Source: Phytohabitans sp036906915
Lineage (GTDB): Bacteria; Actinomycetota; Actinomycetes; Mycobacteriales; Micromonosporaceae
NCBI RefSeq assembly: GCF_036906915.1
Contig: NZ_JBAKHX010000086.1
Location: 1-32,536 of the forward strand
Direction of reading: 5' to 3'
DNA: 32,536 nucleotides
Positions 8,177-16,612 of the stretch are shown here, piece by piece. Under the pieces are notes generated by a model. That model worked only from the letters and a program-made list of their open reading frames with translations, was not told the origin of the DNA and did no database searches. Made by a program: the position numbers and the translations under genes. Numbering within the stretch: the first letter of the stretch is position 1; each line of letters begins with the position of its first letter.

Positions 8177-9115
8177 TCAGTATCGGTCGAGCAGCCACCG
8201 GCCGAGCCCGCGCATCCGGTCGGTCAGTGACGCCGGTTCGATGACGTCGAGGTCGAGGTTGAGGTAGATGAGCCAGCGGGCCGCCCAGTCGAGGTCGTCG
8301 GTGCCGAAGTGGAGTTCGCACTCGTCGCCATCCTCGACCACGGTGCCGACGCTCGCGTCGACGAGCTCGCGGACGAGGTCGGCCGACGTGTGTACCCGCA
8401 CCCGGACGCGGTGCCGCCACGGCCCGTGCGCGAGCGTGTCGGACACGAACGCGGCCGCGTCGGACGGCGGCTCCGGCACCGGGAAGCGCGTCCCGAGCGG
8501 CTGGACGTGATCGATGCGGTCGAGGGCGTAGACCGTCCAGCGTTCGGCCCCGCGGGGGCAGGCGACGAGGTACCAGTAGCGGCGCAGGGTGACGAGCCGG
8601 TACGGCTGCACCTCGGTCGGTGCGGCGTGCGCGGTGTCGTGGCGGCGATGCCGGATGCGGATGGCCTCGTTCGCGCGGCAGGCGAGTGCGGCGGGTACGA
8701 GCACGTCGCGGCCGGCGCGGCGGCGGGACTGCCCGGAGGGCGCCTGCACGTCTGCGAGCGCGGCGAGCCGGGCCCGCCAGCGCGACGGTACGACCTGGGT
8801 GAGCTTGGCCAGTGCGGTGGTCGCGGCGGCGTCGAGGCCCTCGACGGCGACCGCCGCGCGCAGGCCGAGGGCGACGGCGGCCACCTCGTCCGCGTCGAGC
8901 AGCAGCGGCGGCATCGTGCGGCCGGACGCGATCCGGTAGCCACCGGCGCGGCCGGCCTCCCCGCCGATGTGGTAGCCGAGCTCGCGCAGGTGCGCCACGT
9001 CGCGCCGGGCGGTGCGCTCGGTGACGCCGAGCCGGGCCGCGAGCTGGGTGGCGGAGATGCCCGGATGCGCCTGGAGCAGGGCAAGCGTCTCAAGACGCCG
9101 GTTGGTGGTGCTCAT
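8177..9115 (-). CDS. YafY-type WYL-domain transcriptional regulator
   Basis: A 312-residue regulator. Residues 1-60 form a DeoR/HTH_11-like winged helix (RRLETLALLQAHPGISATQL, then VTERTARRDVAHLRELGYHI). The WYL domain at about 130-210 contains RYWYLVACPRGAERWTVY, and a C-terminal WCX-like part follows. WYL domains bind small ligands or nucleic acid and tune the winged helix. ATG at 9115 was chosen; the frame is open to 9184 but that would run over the dyad at 9135-9159. It heads an operon with the PP2C-like gene and is divergent from ridA, whose promoter it probably controls together with its own. Confidence 0.9.
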   Translation of the reverse strand: MSTTNRRLETLALLQAHPGISATQLAARLGVTERTARRDVAHLRELGYHIGGEAGRAGGYRIASGRTMPPLLLDADEVAAVALGLRAAVAVEGLDAAATTALAKLTQVVPSRWRARLAALADVQAPSGQSRRRAGRDVLVPAALACRANEAIRIRHRRHDTAHAAPTEVQPYRLVTLRRYWYLVACPRGAERWTVYALDRIDHVQPLGTRFPVPEPPSDAAAFVSDTLAHGPWRHRVRVRVHTSADLVRELVDASVGTVVEDGDECELHFGTDDLDWAARWLIYLNLDLDVIEPASLTDRMRGLGRWLLDRY

Positions 9116-9134
9116 CAGACGATGATCCGATCCA

Positions 9135-9159
9135 TACCCTGACAGTATCTGTCCGGGTA
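9135..9159. promoter_or_regulatory. 25-bp dyad operator between WYL regulator and ridA
   Basis: TACCC-T-GACAG, centre TAT, then CTGTC-C-GGGTA: ten of eleven positions per arm are complementary around 9147. It lies 19 bp from both divergent start codons (9115 and 9178). Position and symmetry fit the binding site of the WYL regulator. Confidence 0.65.
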
Positions 9160-9177
9160 GGGTGCCAAGCTGGAGGC

Positions 9178-9576
9178 ATGACACAGAAAACGCTGCTCAG
9201 TCCCGAAGGACTCGTCCAATCGCCCGCTTTCAACCACGTCGCCGTGGTGCCGCCGGGCGCGACCATGATCTTCGTCGGTGGCCAGAACGCCGTCGACGGC
9301 GAAGGGGTTCTCGTCGGCGGCGACGACGTGGCCGCTCAGGTCCAACGGACGATGGCCAACCTGCACGTAGCGCTGGCCGCCGCCGGCGCAAGCGTCCATG
9401 ATCTGGTAATGATGACCATCCTGCTGGTCGACGGCGTCGACCTCGCCGCGGCCTACCCGGTCGCGGCCGCGTCGATGGGCGGCGCCGCGCCGACGGTCGC
9501 GGTGGCTCGGGTGGCCGGCTTGGCGGTACCGGGAGCGCTGGTCGAGGTCAGCGCGGTCGCCGCGGTGACGCCGTGA
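9178..9576 (+). CDS. RidA/YjgF-family enamine/imine deaminase
   Basis: A 132-residue RidA-fold protein, expected to form a cytosolic trimer. RidA hydrolyses reactive enamines/imines released by PLP enzymes to ketoacids and ammonia. The family C-terminal motif ARVAGLAVPGALVEVSAVA contains the arginine that binds the substrate carboxylate in active members. The start of the fold (SPAFNHVAVVPPGATMIFVG) and VGGQNAVDGEG are also typical. GGAGG lies only 1 nt before the ATG. The gene overlaps the SRPBCC gene by GTGA and is divergent from the WYL regulator. Confidence 0.9.
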   Translation: MTQKTLLSPEGLVQSPAFNHVAVVPPGATMIFVGGQNAVDGEGVLVGGDDVAAQVQRTMANLHVALAAAGASVHDLVMMTILLVDGVDLAAAYPVAAASMGGAAPTVAVARVAGLAVPGALVEVSAVAAVTP

Positions 9577-9998
9577 ACGCGGGATGGCGGCGCTCCGAGG
9601 TGGGACGCACCCGCGACGCCGGCTGGCAGATCGGGGTGTCGAAGACGATCGACCGGCCCGTCGAAGACGTGTGGAACTTCATCACGTCGCCCGCCGGTGT
9701 CGCGATCTGGCTGGGCGAAGGCGTCACCGTCCCGTCGGAGCGTGGCGAGGGCTACGAGACCGCGGCCGGTGTGCGGGGCGAGACCCGCAGCTTCCACGAG
9801 CTCGACCGGATCCGGCTCACCTGGCAGCCACCCGACTGGACGCATGACACGACACTGCAACTGGTGGTGACGTCCGCGGGCGAGGGGCGTACCAGGTTGG
9901 GGGTCCATCAGGAACGGCTGGCCGGCGCTGCTGAACGCGAGCAGCAGCGCCGGCACTGGCAAGCCGTCGTCACGGCGATCGTGGCGGCGCTCAGCTGA
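9573..9998 (+). CDS. SRPBCC (AHSA1/START-like) domain protein
   Basis: A 141-residue single-domain protein of the Bet v1-like fold, which encloses a hydrophobic ligand cavity. It opens with VSKTIDRPVEDVWNFITSP, has the AHSA1-like centre IWLGEGVTV and FHELDRIRLTWQP, and ends in the long helix REQQRRHWQAVVTAIVAAL. Such proteins are often encoded beside YafY- or ArsR-type regulators. The GTG start at 9573 overlaps the ridA stop, so the two are translated together. The stop overlaps the convergent secreted HExxH-protein gene by 8 bp. Ligand unknown. Confidence 0.88.
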   Translation: MNAGWRRSEVGRTRDAGWQIGVSKTIDRPVEDVWNFITSPAGVAIWLGEGVTVPSERGEGYETAAGVRGETRSFHELDRIRLTWQPPDWTHDTTLQLVVTSAGEGRTRLGVHQERLAGAAEREQQRRHWQAVVTAIVAALS

Positions 9999-11931
9999 AG
10001 GCCTTCACCTCCAACAGACCGACTGAGAGGTTCGGTGCGCTCTGCAATACGACGCGCAGGCGTGTGGTATTCACCGCGGAGAAGTCGACCGTGTTGTACT
10101 GGTTGGCAGCGACGGGATACCCGCCGGCGCCTGGCACGTCCACATAGGAGCTTCCGTTCCAGTACTGGAGGCGCCACGACGCGGGCAGGTCGATGCCCTG
10201 GTTGTCGTCGAAGAAGTACACCTGCGCCTGCCGAAGGCTCTGCGCCGACGACCACGTGAGCTCGGCCCACTGCTCGCCCTGCTGCGGCCAGGTGCCCCAG
10301 CGGTTGCCCTGGTTCGGCGCGCCGATGTTCGAGCTGGCCGGGTCGCCGCCGGTGTTGATCGCCGCGCAGCTCTCCCATGACGAGGTGAACGAACACGACG
10401 TGGTCGCCTGCGTGGCGAGGTTTCCGCCGCCGGGGTTACCGCCGCCGACGGTGAGCTGGAAGGTGCGGCTCACCGGGGCGCTGGCGCTGTCGTAGTCGCG
10501 CAGCTCCACGGTGAACGAGTACGTCCCAGCCGTGCTGGGAGTGCCGCTGATCGTGCCGGTGAAGCGGTCGAGGCTCAGGCCGGCCGGCAGCGCGCCGCCG
10601 GTGACCCGCCAGTCGTAGAAGGGGACGCCTCCCTTGGCCGCCAGGGTCTGCTGGTAGGCCTGGCCGGTCGGGGCGTTCGGCAGGCTGGTGGTCACGATCG
10701 AGGGCGCCAGGAACGGCGTGAGGTTGCGATTCACCGGCCAGCCGGCGTTCTCGGCGACCAGCAGTGCCAGTTTCGTCAGCATCCACCTGCGGGTGGGGAA
10801 CAGGTGAGTCCAGCCGCCGCTCTGGCCGCTGAGGCGGTCCCAGTACGGGGACGTGCCGGGGATGTGATAGCTGCTGTCCAGCGGCACGGTGCGGCCCTGG
10901 TACGCGATGACCTCCTGGTCGTTCGCGCCCTGGGTGTTGACGTAGTTGCGCATCCCGGCCCAGTCGCTGTGATAGGCGACGGCGTGCCCGTACTCGTGCA
11001 TGACCAGGCCGTGCACGTCGAGCACCGAGCCCGCGATCTCCGTCCGGTACCAGTCCTCGTCGGCGAGCGAGGTGAACAGCTGCTTGCCCGCCTCGTCGTA
11101 CTCGAAAATCATCGCGGTCGACCGGTGGATCGGTCCGGGCAGCTGCTGCCCGTTACGGGTGTGGTACCGGCCGTTGGCGGCTGGATAGCCGGTGGAGTAC
11201 GGCGTCTGGATACCGCGGAAGTACACGTACGCGCCGTTGTAGGCCACGTTGTTGGTGACGTTGATGGTGTTCTGCCAGTCGTTGCCGGGCAGGTGGTTGG
11301 GTTCGGCTCCGGCGGCGACGGTGTCGAACGGCTGCAGGTCGAAGAAGCGGAACCAGTCCTTCACGGCTTCTTCGGCGGCGGTGCGGAAGGCCGCGTTATT
11401 GAAGTATCCGGTGATGTTGTCGTACCGGTAGTCGAAGTTGATCGGGATGGTCGGTTCGAGCGCGGTCTTCTGGTCCTGCTGGACCCGGATGGGCATGGTC
11501 TGGACGAGCGTGCTGTTGTCCGAGGCCCGGATGTTGAGCCGGAGCGTGTAGAGCTCGTCGGCGCCCGGGGCTCGCTTGGAGTGGATGGCCAGCTTGAAGG
11601 TCCTCTGTTCGGAGGCGTTCGCAAAGGTGAGCTGCTTGGTGGCTCCGGTGGCGGTGAGCTGGCTGGGCAGGTCCATCATCAGCCGGGAGGTGCCCTCGGC
11701 CTTGAGGTCGATGGTCACCGGGAATGGGCCGCTCGCTGGCGGCCGCACCGTGAGTTCGACGTACGGGTTGGCCAGATAGCCTTCCCAGTCGACGAGTTTC
11801 ACGCCGTAGTCGTTGACGACGCGGCCGAACCTGTCGACCACCGTGGCCGTGCCAACGGCATGTGCCGGTGTCGCGACCAGTAGGAGCGAGGCGAGCAGCA
11901 CGAGTACTGCGGGGGCGATGACGCGTTTCAT
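9991..11931 (-). CDS. Secreted HExxH metalloprotease-like protein with Ig-like and F5/8-like domains
   Basis: A 646-residue secreted protein. A signal peptide covers residues 1-25 (KR start, hydrophobic core, AHA cut site). Residues 26-160 look beta-rich. The region about 165-400 holds the zinc-type motif HEYGHAVAYH (H312, E313, H316; H321 or a later residue could be the third ligand). A putative-Ig (He_PIG) domain spans about 410-495 (GGALPAGLSLDRFTGTISGT). After a GGGNPGGG linker, a C-terminal discoidin/F5/8-like domain (about 505-646) is of the kind found on glycan-active enzymes. It is the last gene of a sugar ABC importer operon, 8 nt after the malG-like stop, so it may free sugar-bearing peptides or polymer for import. 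Proteolytic activity is inferred from the motif. The frame runs upstream to 12396 only as a shadow of the permease gene. Confidence 0.8.
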   Translation of the reverse strand: MKRVIAPAVLVLLASLLLVATPAHAVGTATVVDRFGRVVNDYGVKLVDWEGYLANPYVELTVRPPASGPFPVTIDLKAEGTSRLMMDLPSQLTATGATKQLTFANASEQRTFKLAIHSKRAPGADELYTLRLNIRASDNSTLVQTMPIRVQQDQKTALEPTIPINFDYRYDNITGYFNNAAFRTAAEEAVKDWFRFFDLQPFDTVAAGAEPNHLPGNDWQNTINVTNNVAYNGAYVYFRGIQTPYSTGYPAANGRYHTRNGQQLPGPIHRSTAMIFEYDEAGKQLFTSLADEDWYRTEIAGSVLDVHGLVMHEYGHAVAYHSDWAGMRNYVNTQGANDQEVIAYQGRTVPLDSSYHIPGTSPYWDRLSGQSGGWTHLFPTRRWMLTKLALLVAENAGWPVNRNLTPFLAPSIVTTSLPNAPTGQAYQQTLAAKGGVPFYDWRVTGGALPAGLSLDRFTGTISGTPSTAGTYSFTVELRDYDSASAPVSRTFQLTVGGGNPGGGNLATQATTSCSFTSSWESCAAINTGGDPASSNIGAPNQGNRWGTWPQQGEQWAELTWSSAQSLRQAQVYFFDDNQGIDLPASWRLQYWNGSSYVDVPGAGGYPVAANQYNTVDFSAVNTTRLRVVLQSAPNLSVGLLEVKAFS

Positions 11932-11939
11932 GTCGGACC

Positions 11940-12773
11940 TCAGTTCTTGATGCCGGTGAGGGTGACCCCTTCGATGAAGTAGCGCTGCAGGAAGAAGAAG
12001 AGCGCGATGATGGGGGCGATGACGGCGGCAGACGCCGCCATGAGATAGCCCCACTGGGTGATGTAGATGCTCTGAAACGACGCCAGTCCGATGGACAGCG
12101 TGTACTTTTCCTCGTCGTTGAGGTAGAGCAGCGGTCCGAGGAAGTCGTTCCAGGTGCCGATGAACGTGAAGATGGTGACGACGACGATGGCGGGTTTCGA
12201 CAGCGGCATGACGACCATCCAGAACACCCGCCATGGCGAGGCGCCGTCGATGTAGGCAGCCTCGTCCAGCTCGAACGGGATAGTCAGGAAGAACTGCCGC
12301 AGCAGGAAGACGTTGAGCACTCCCCCGCCGGCTCCGGCGAACCAGCTGGGCACCGTCAGCGGCGCGATCGTGTTGAGCAAACCGAGTTCCTGCCACATCA
12401 CGAAGGTCGGGATCAGCGTCACCGCGTACGGCAGCATCACGCTACTGAGCAGCACGGCGAAGACCACGTTGCGGCCCCGCCAGCGCAGCCTGGAGAAGCT
12501 GAACGCCGCGATCGAGCAGGTCAGCACCGTGCCGAGGACGCTGATGACCGCGATGACCACTGTGTTGAGGAAGTACCGGCCGAACGGTTGCGCCGTGAGC
12601 GCGTCGGTGAAGTTCGACCACTGGAATGGGTCGGGAATCCACTGTGGAGGCGCGATGAACATCTGGGCGTCCTGCATCAGCGCGCTGCGCACCAGCCACA
12701 CGAACGGCAGCAGTGTCGGCACGGCGCCGGCCACCAGTGCCAGGTACAGCAGGATCCTGCCCCTGCTCCTCAT
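11940..12773 (-). CDS. MalG-type sugar ABC transporter permease (CUT1)
   Basis: A 277-residue inner-membrane permease with six predicted segments, first at about 10-30 (LLYLALVAGAVPTLLPFVWL). The cytoplasmic loop that docks the ATPase is the EAA motif DEAAYIDGASPWRVFWMVVMP near 180-200. It starts at ATG 12773, overlapping the malF-like stop by ATGA. No ATPase gene lies in the operon; actinobacterial CUT1 importers commonly share one MsiK-type ATPase encoded elsewhere. The substrate is probably an oligosaccharide, not identifiable from sequence. Confidence 0.93.
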   Translation of the reverse strand: MRSRGRILLYLALVAGAVPTLLPFVWLVRSALMQDAQMFIAPPQWIPDPFQWSNFTDALTAQPFGRYFLNTVVIAVISVLGTVLTCSIAAFSFSRLRWRGRNVVFAVLLSSVMLPYAVTLIPTFVMWQELGLLNTIAPLTVPSWFAGAGGGVLNVFLLRQFFLTIPFELDEAAYIDGASPWRVFWMVVMPLSKPAIVVVTIFTFIGTWNDFLGPLLYLNDEEKYTLSIGLASFQSIYITQWGYLMAASAAVIAPIIALFFFLQRYFIEGVTLTGIKN

Positions 12774-13687
12774 CGCCCACCCGCCATCTCGTAGTAGACC
12801 CAGCGCCGGGCGTTGCGGAACATCAGGAAGGTGACAATCATGATGATCATGAAAAGCACCCACGCCAGCGCGCTCGCGTAGCCCATCTCGCTTTCCCGGA
12901 ACGCCTTACGGAACAGGTAGTAGACGTAGAACAGGGTGGCGTTGTTGGGACCTCCTTCGGTCATGACGTATGCCTGGTTGAACACCTGGAACGTGCCGAT
13001 GACACCGACGACGAGGTTGTAGAAGATGGTGGGGGTCATCATCGGCACGGTCACGTGCCGAAACCGCTGCCACGGCCCACCCCCGTCCACCGACACCGCC
13101 TCGTACAGGTGCTGCGGCACCCCCTGCAACCCGGCCAGGAAAATCACCATGGTGTTTCCGAAAGCCCATGTGCTCATGACGATCAGCGAGGGAACGGCCA
13201 GGTTCTCGTCGTAGATCCACATTCCGGTCGGCAGCCCGCCCTGTCGCAGCAACGAGTTGAGCAGGCCGAAGTCCGGGTTGAAGATCCAGATCCAAAGGAC
13301 CACGTTGGCGATGGCGGGCACCAGCGTCGGCAGGTAGAAGATCGTGCGCCAGACGGGCAGGCCGCGCACCCGCTGGTTGAGCAGCATGGCCACGACGAAC
13401 GCGACGATCAGCGAGACCGGTACGGCGCCGAGCGTGTAATAGGTGGTGGCGCTCAGCGACTTCCAGAACAGTTCATCGTCGGCCAGCGCCGTGTAGTTCC
13501 CGGTCCCCACGAATGAGGGGGCGCCACCGACCTGCCAGTCCGTGAGGCTGAGGCCGAGCGACGCGACCATCGGCCCCGCCGTGAAGATGGCGAAGCCGAG
13601 GATCGCCGGTACGGCCATGAGCAGACCCCAGCGCCGTTCCAGGCGTCGCTGCCCGGAGAGGCGATGCTGGCCGGAGAGAGCCGCCAC
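12770..13687 (-). CDS. MalF-type sugar ABC transporter permease (CUT1)
   Basis: A 305-residue permease partner of the MalG-like protein. A basic N-terminus (about 1-20) is followed by a first segment (GLLMAVPAILGFAIFTAGPM), a periplasmic-side loop and five more segments. The EAA docking loop is YEAVSVDGGGPWQRFRHVTV near 217-236. The GTG start at 13687 lies 4 nt after the binding-protein stop. Order (binding protein, MalF-like, MalG-like) is the standard CUT1 layout. Confidence 0.93.
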   Translation of the reverse strand: MAALSGQHRLSGQRRLERRWGLLMAVPAILGFAIFTAGPMVASLGLSLTDWQVGGAPSFVGTGNYTALADDELFWKSLSATTYYTLGAVPVSLIVAFVVAMLLNQRVRGLPVWRTIFYLPTLVPAIANVVLWIWIFNPDFGLLNSLLRQGGLPTGMWIYDENLAVPSLIVMSTWAFGNTMVIFLAGLQGVPQHLYEAVSVDGGGPWQRFRHVTVPMMTPTIFYNLVVGVIGTFQVFNQAYVMTEGGPNNATLFYVYYLFRKAFRESEMGYASALAWVLFMIIMIVTFLMFRNARRWVYYEMAGGR

Positions 13688-13691
13688 CGCG

Positions 13692-15050
13692 TCATAGCTC
13701 CTGCGTGTGGTGCCAGCCCTGCATCCGACTGGTGACCTTGGGAGCGACCTCCTTGAGCACCGCCGCGGCCGGCCGCTTCCCGGTCTCGATCTCCTGCAAC
13801 GCCGGGGTGAGCACGTCGCTGTTGATGGCCGACAGGTTCTTCAGCCGCCCGCGCAGATCCGGCACCCCGTGATCCCTGGCGTAGTCCACCACCGCCGTGC
13901 GGAACTCGGACGGGTGCGAGTCGTTCTTGGTCCACGAGTCGATGGCGGCCTGATCCTCGTAGTACTTGCGCTCCTGCGGCATCCACAGGCCCTGCTCGTA
14001 CAGGTCGACGTAGCGCGGGTCGATGTGGAAAGCGAACAGCTCGATCGCCTCCTCCACGTGCTTGCTGCCCGCGAAGACGGCCGAGGCGCCGGCGACCTGA
14101 CTGGTCGTGAAAGGCTCGTCGTACTTGGGCAGCACGCCGATGCCGTAGTCCACTTTGCTCTCGTTCATGTCCAGCAGGCTCCAGTGACCGTCGACGATCA
14201 TGGCCACCCGCTTGGTTTTCAGCAGGATGTTGGTGCCCGGCACGTCGTCCCCGGTCGCGGCGAGTTGCCCCGGACCAGGAGCCACCCGATGCTTGTAGAT
14301 GAGATCCTGCAGGTTCTGGAACACCTCGATCGCCTCGGGCGTGTCGAGCAGGCACTTGGTGCCCGTCGGGTCGGCGAAGTCGGCGCCGTTGCTACGCAGA
14401 AAGCCGTACCAGGCCGCGGCGTAGGTGATGCTGCTCGAAATGCCGAACTGCCGGACCTGCCCCGCGTTGAAGCCGGACTCGTCAGGGTGCTTGCCGCTCT
14501 GGTCGACGGTGAGCTTGTAGGCGTTCTCGACGAGCTGGTCCCACGTCCACGCGCTGGACGCCTGGGCCGGAGGCGCGGAGATGCCCGCCTCGGCGACCGC
14601 TGCCTTGCTGTACCACAGCAGCTCGATCTCGTTGGCCGTCGCCACCCCGTGCAGCTGGTCCTTGCCGTACCACAGGTAGGCGTCCGGAAGGTAGCTGGCC
14701 AGCTGCGGGTACTTGTCCAAATAGGAGAATAGGTTGACCAGCTTGCCCTGCTCGGCCAGCCGGTAGGACATCGCCATCGGGACGTAGCCGACATCCGGCA
14801 CGTTGCCGCTGGCCACCAACGTATTGAGCTTGACGTCGTACTCGTCCGGGGTGAACAGCGGCTTGACCTTGGTGCCCGCGTTGCTCTGCTCGAATGCCTT
14901 GAGCATCTTCTCGACGGCCTTCTGCTCGAAGGTCGAGCCCCAGTACATGAACTGAAGTTGGATGTTCTCCGCGGCGCCGTCGTCGTCGTTTCCGCATGCG
15001 GCGGCCAGTGGCACCAGACCGGCGAGCGCAAGCAGTTCCCGTCTTCTCAT
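13692..15050 (-). CDS. Sugar ABC transporter substrate-binding lipoprotein
   Basis: A 452-residue extracellular solute-binding protein of family 1. The N-terminus MRRRELLALAGLVPLAAAC ends in a lipobox-like site with C19 (A rather than L at -3, slightly unusual) followed by an acidic tether NDDDG. The mature part has the family look: QLQFMYWGSTFEQKAVEKML, then the hinge region IVDGHWSLLDMN. ATG at 15050 is fixed by a GGAGG site 7 nt upstream (15058-15062). It is the first gene of a four-gene operon with two permeases and a secreted HExxH protein, about 160 nt behind a good promoter. Confidence 0.92.
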   Translation of the reverse strand: MRRRELLALAGLVPLAAACGNDDDGAAENIQLQFMYWGSTFEQKAVEKMLKAFEQSNAGTKVKPLFTPDEYDVKLNTLVASGNVPDVGYVPMAMSYRLAEQGKLVNLFSYLDKYPQLASYLPDAYLWYGKDQLHGVATANEIELLWYSKAAVAEAGISAPPAQASSAWTWDQLVENAYKLTVDQSGKHPDESGFNAGQVRQFGISSSITYAAAWYGFLRSNGADFADPTGTKCLLDTPEAIEVFQNLQDLIYKHRVAPGPGQLAATGDDVPGTNILLKTKRVAMIVDGHWSLLDMNESKVDYGIGVLPKYDEPFTTSQVAGASAVFAGSKHVEEAIELFAFHIDPRYVDLYEQGLWMPQERKYYEDQAAIDSWTKNDSHPSEFRTAVVDYARDHGVPDLRGRLKNLSAINSDVLTPALQEIETGKRPAAAVLKEVAPKVTSRMQGWHHTQEL

Positions 15051-15213
15051 CACACATCCTCCGGCTTGCCTAGGCGTGGGGAGGTCGCCACGAGGCGGCA
15101 GAGGAGGCGGCAGGGCCGCGGGTCTCGGGCGACGTGGACATGGAATCCCCGGGTCGTTCGAAATCACGAACAGGGTGTGCTGCCACGCGGTCGCCCGGAC
15201 CGTCGTGGGGAAA

Positions 15214-15243
15214 ACCGTAGGGCGTTGATCGACCGCTGTCAAC
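15214..15243 (-). promoter_or_regulatory. Promoter and possible operator of the sugar-importer operon
   Basis: On the minus strand TTGACA (15242-15237), a 17-nt spacer and TACGGT (15219-15214) make a strong housekeeping-type promoter, with transcription expected from about 15207. GTTGA/TCAAC arms (15224-15228 and 15239-15243) form a dyad over the -35 box, and a second dyad GTTCG/CGAAC lies at 15156-15171. Either could be a repressor site. Confidence 0.6.
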
Positions 15244-16503
15244 CTAGGCGCGGCCGGCCGCCATGCCCATCAGGTGACTCAGGACGCTCTCGCCGGAGGT
15301 GCGCAATCCGTCGTGCTCGTGCTCGTTCGTCACCCACGTACGCACGTTGCCGACCGCCGCCGCCGTCTCCAGCGACAGGCCCGCGTCCACGTACATGTCA
15401 TCGGCGTAGACAGCGGCACAGACCGGGACCTCGTTGGCCGCCAAGCGGCCACGGTCGTACAGGGCCGGCCAGTCGGTGGTGCCGGCGAGGATGTCCGCGG
15501 CGGCCGCGAACGGTGTGAGCGCGGCAATCTGCTCGAACATCCACGGGTACATCATCTCGCCGGTGAACAGCAGCAGACCGGCGTCCTGCGCGAAGTCCCG
15601 ATGGTGGTTCAGCGCACGGGCGGCGGCCCACGCCGACGGCGTGCCACCCTGGCCGTAGCAGTATTCCTGCAGCGCGAACAGCGGCTTGTCAACGAAGCCC
15701 GTCAACCCCATGACCTCGTACCGGAAGGTGTCCGACAGCTCAGCGCCGTGCCACGCCTCGTCGAGAAGCCAGTGCACCTGGGCGTAGCCGTAGCTCATGC
15801 CGAACAGGTTGCCGAGCAGGCGCAGCCGCTCGACGCTGAGCCGGTCGCCGTCGGGCAGGCGCACGTCCGCGCCGGAGAGGTGATCGGCTATCCGGCGGAC
15901 TGCGGCGGCATCTTCGGGAAAGGCGCGGTAGAACTCGGCGTTCTTGGCGGCGACGCGCGGGTACGTGCGGGCGTACACCTCGTCAGCCGTCGCGGTCAGG
16001 CCCGGCAGGCCCCCGGTGACATAGCAGGTGCGCAGGCCCTGCGGCGCCAAGGACAGGTACGTCATGGTGACGAAGCCGCCGTAGCTCTGGCCGAGCGTGT
16101 CCCACGCGGCGCCGCCAGCGATCTTCTCGCGGAGCACCTCCGCGTCGCGGACAATACTGTCCGCGCGGAAAAGCATGAGATACGCCGCCAGCTTGTCGGC
16201 GGGCATTCCGTGTACCGTCCGGGCGGTGACCGGCGTACTGCGGCCCGTGCCCCGCTGGTCGAGCAGAAGCACGCGGTGTGTCTTCACCGCGTGCGCGATC
16301 CAACCCTCCGCCCGCAGCGGCCGAGGCGACTTCCCGCCCGGACCACCCTCCAGGTACAGCAACCACGGCAGGTCGTCACCCGCCCGGTCCGCGGCCACCA
16401 CCTCGCGCGCGAACACCTCGATGGTGCCCTTACCCGGACGGCGGTGGTCCAACGGCATGTCGACGGTGTGGGAGGTGAAGCGCAGGCCCGGATGAGCGAT
16501 CAC
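15244..16503 (-). CDS. S33-family prolyl aminopeptidase-like alpha/beta hydrolase
   Basis: A 419-residue cytosolic alpha/beta hydrolase resembling proline iminopeptidase, which removes N-terminal proline from peptides. Oxyanion motif LEGGPGG lies near 51-57, DQRGTG near 82-87, and nucleophile S140 in GQSYGG. The acid is probably D368 or D369 in VYADDMYVD and the base H397 in NEHEHDGLR. The GTG start at 16503 lies 109 nt from the divergent MarR-type gene, and the palindrome between them is a likely control site. The stop lies one base from the sugar-operon promoter. Confidence 0.88.
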   Translation of the reverse strand: MIAHPGLRFTSHTVDMPLDHRRPGKGTIEVFAREVVAADRAGDDLPWLLYLEGGPGGKSPRPLRAEGWIAHAVKTHRVLLLDQRGTGRSTPVTARTVHGMPADKLAAYLMLFRADSIVRDAEVLREKIAGGAAWDTLGQSYGGFVTMTYLSLAPQGLRTCYVTGGLPGLTATADEVYARTYPRVAAKNAEFYRAFPEDAAAVRRIADHLSGADVRLPDGDRLSVERLRLLGNLFGMSYGYAQVHWLLDEAWHGAELSDTFRYEVMGLTGFVDKPLFALQEYCYGQGGTPSAWAAARALNHHRDFAQDAGLLLFTGEMMYPWMFEQIAALTPFAAAADILAGTTDWPALYDRGRLAANEVPVCAAVYADDMYVDAGLSLETAAAVGNVRTWVTNEHEHDGLRTSGESVLSHLMGMAAGRA

Positions 16504-16589
16504 CCAGCCACCCTACGGTCGATCTGGCGGGATGCGCAGGTCTCTGCCAGCCTGATACACGCGTCATGTCACCGTCCCCCTCCAGGATT

Positions 16590-16609
16590 ACCATCAGGTA
16601 CCTGACGGT
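16590..16609. promoter_or_regulatory. MarR-type palindromic operator
   Basis: ACCATCAGGTACCTGACGGT is a 20-bp palindrome with one mismatch per arm and a perfect 12-bp core TCAGGTACCTGA. It lies 3 nt before the first start codon of the MarR-type gene and between it and the divergent S33 peptidase gene, the usual place for MarR autoregulation. Confidence 0.6.
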
Positions 16610-16612
16610 GCA

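Noticed and set aside
9991..12396. An 801-residue version of the secreted HExxH protein
   Set aside because: The added N-terminal part shadows the MalG-like gene; a proper signal peptide begins at 11931.
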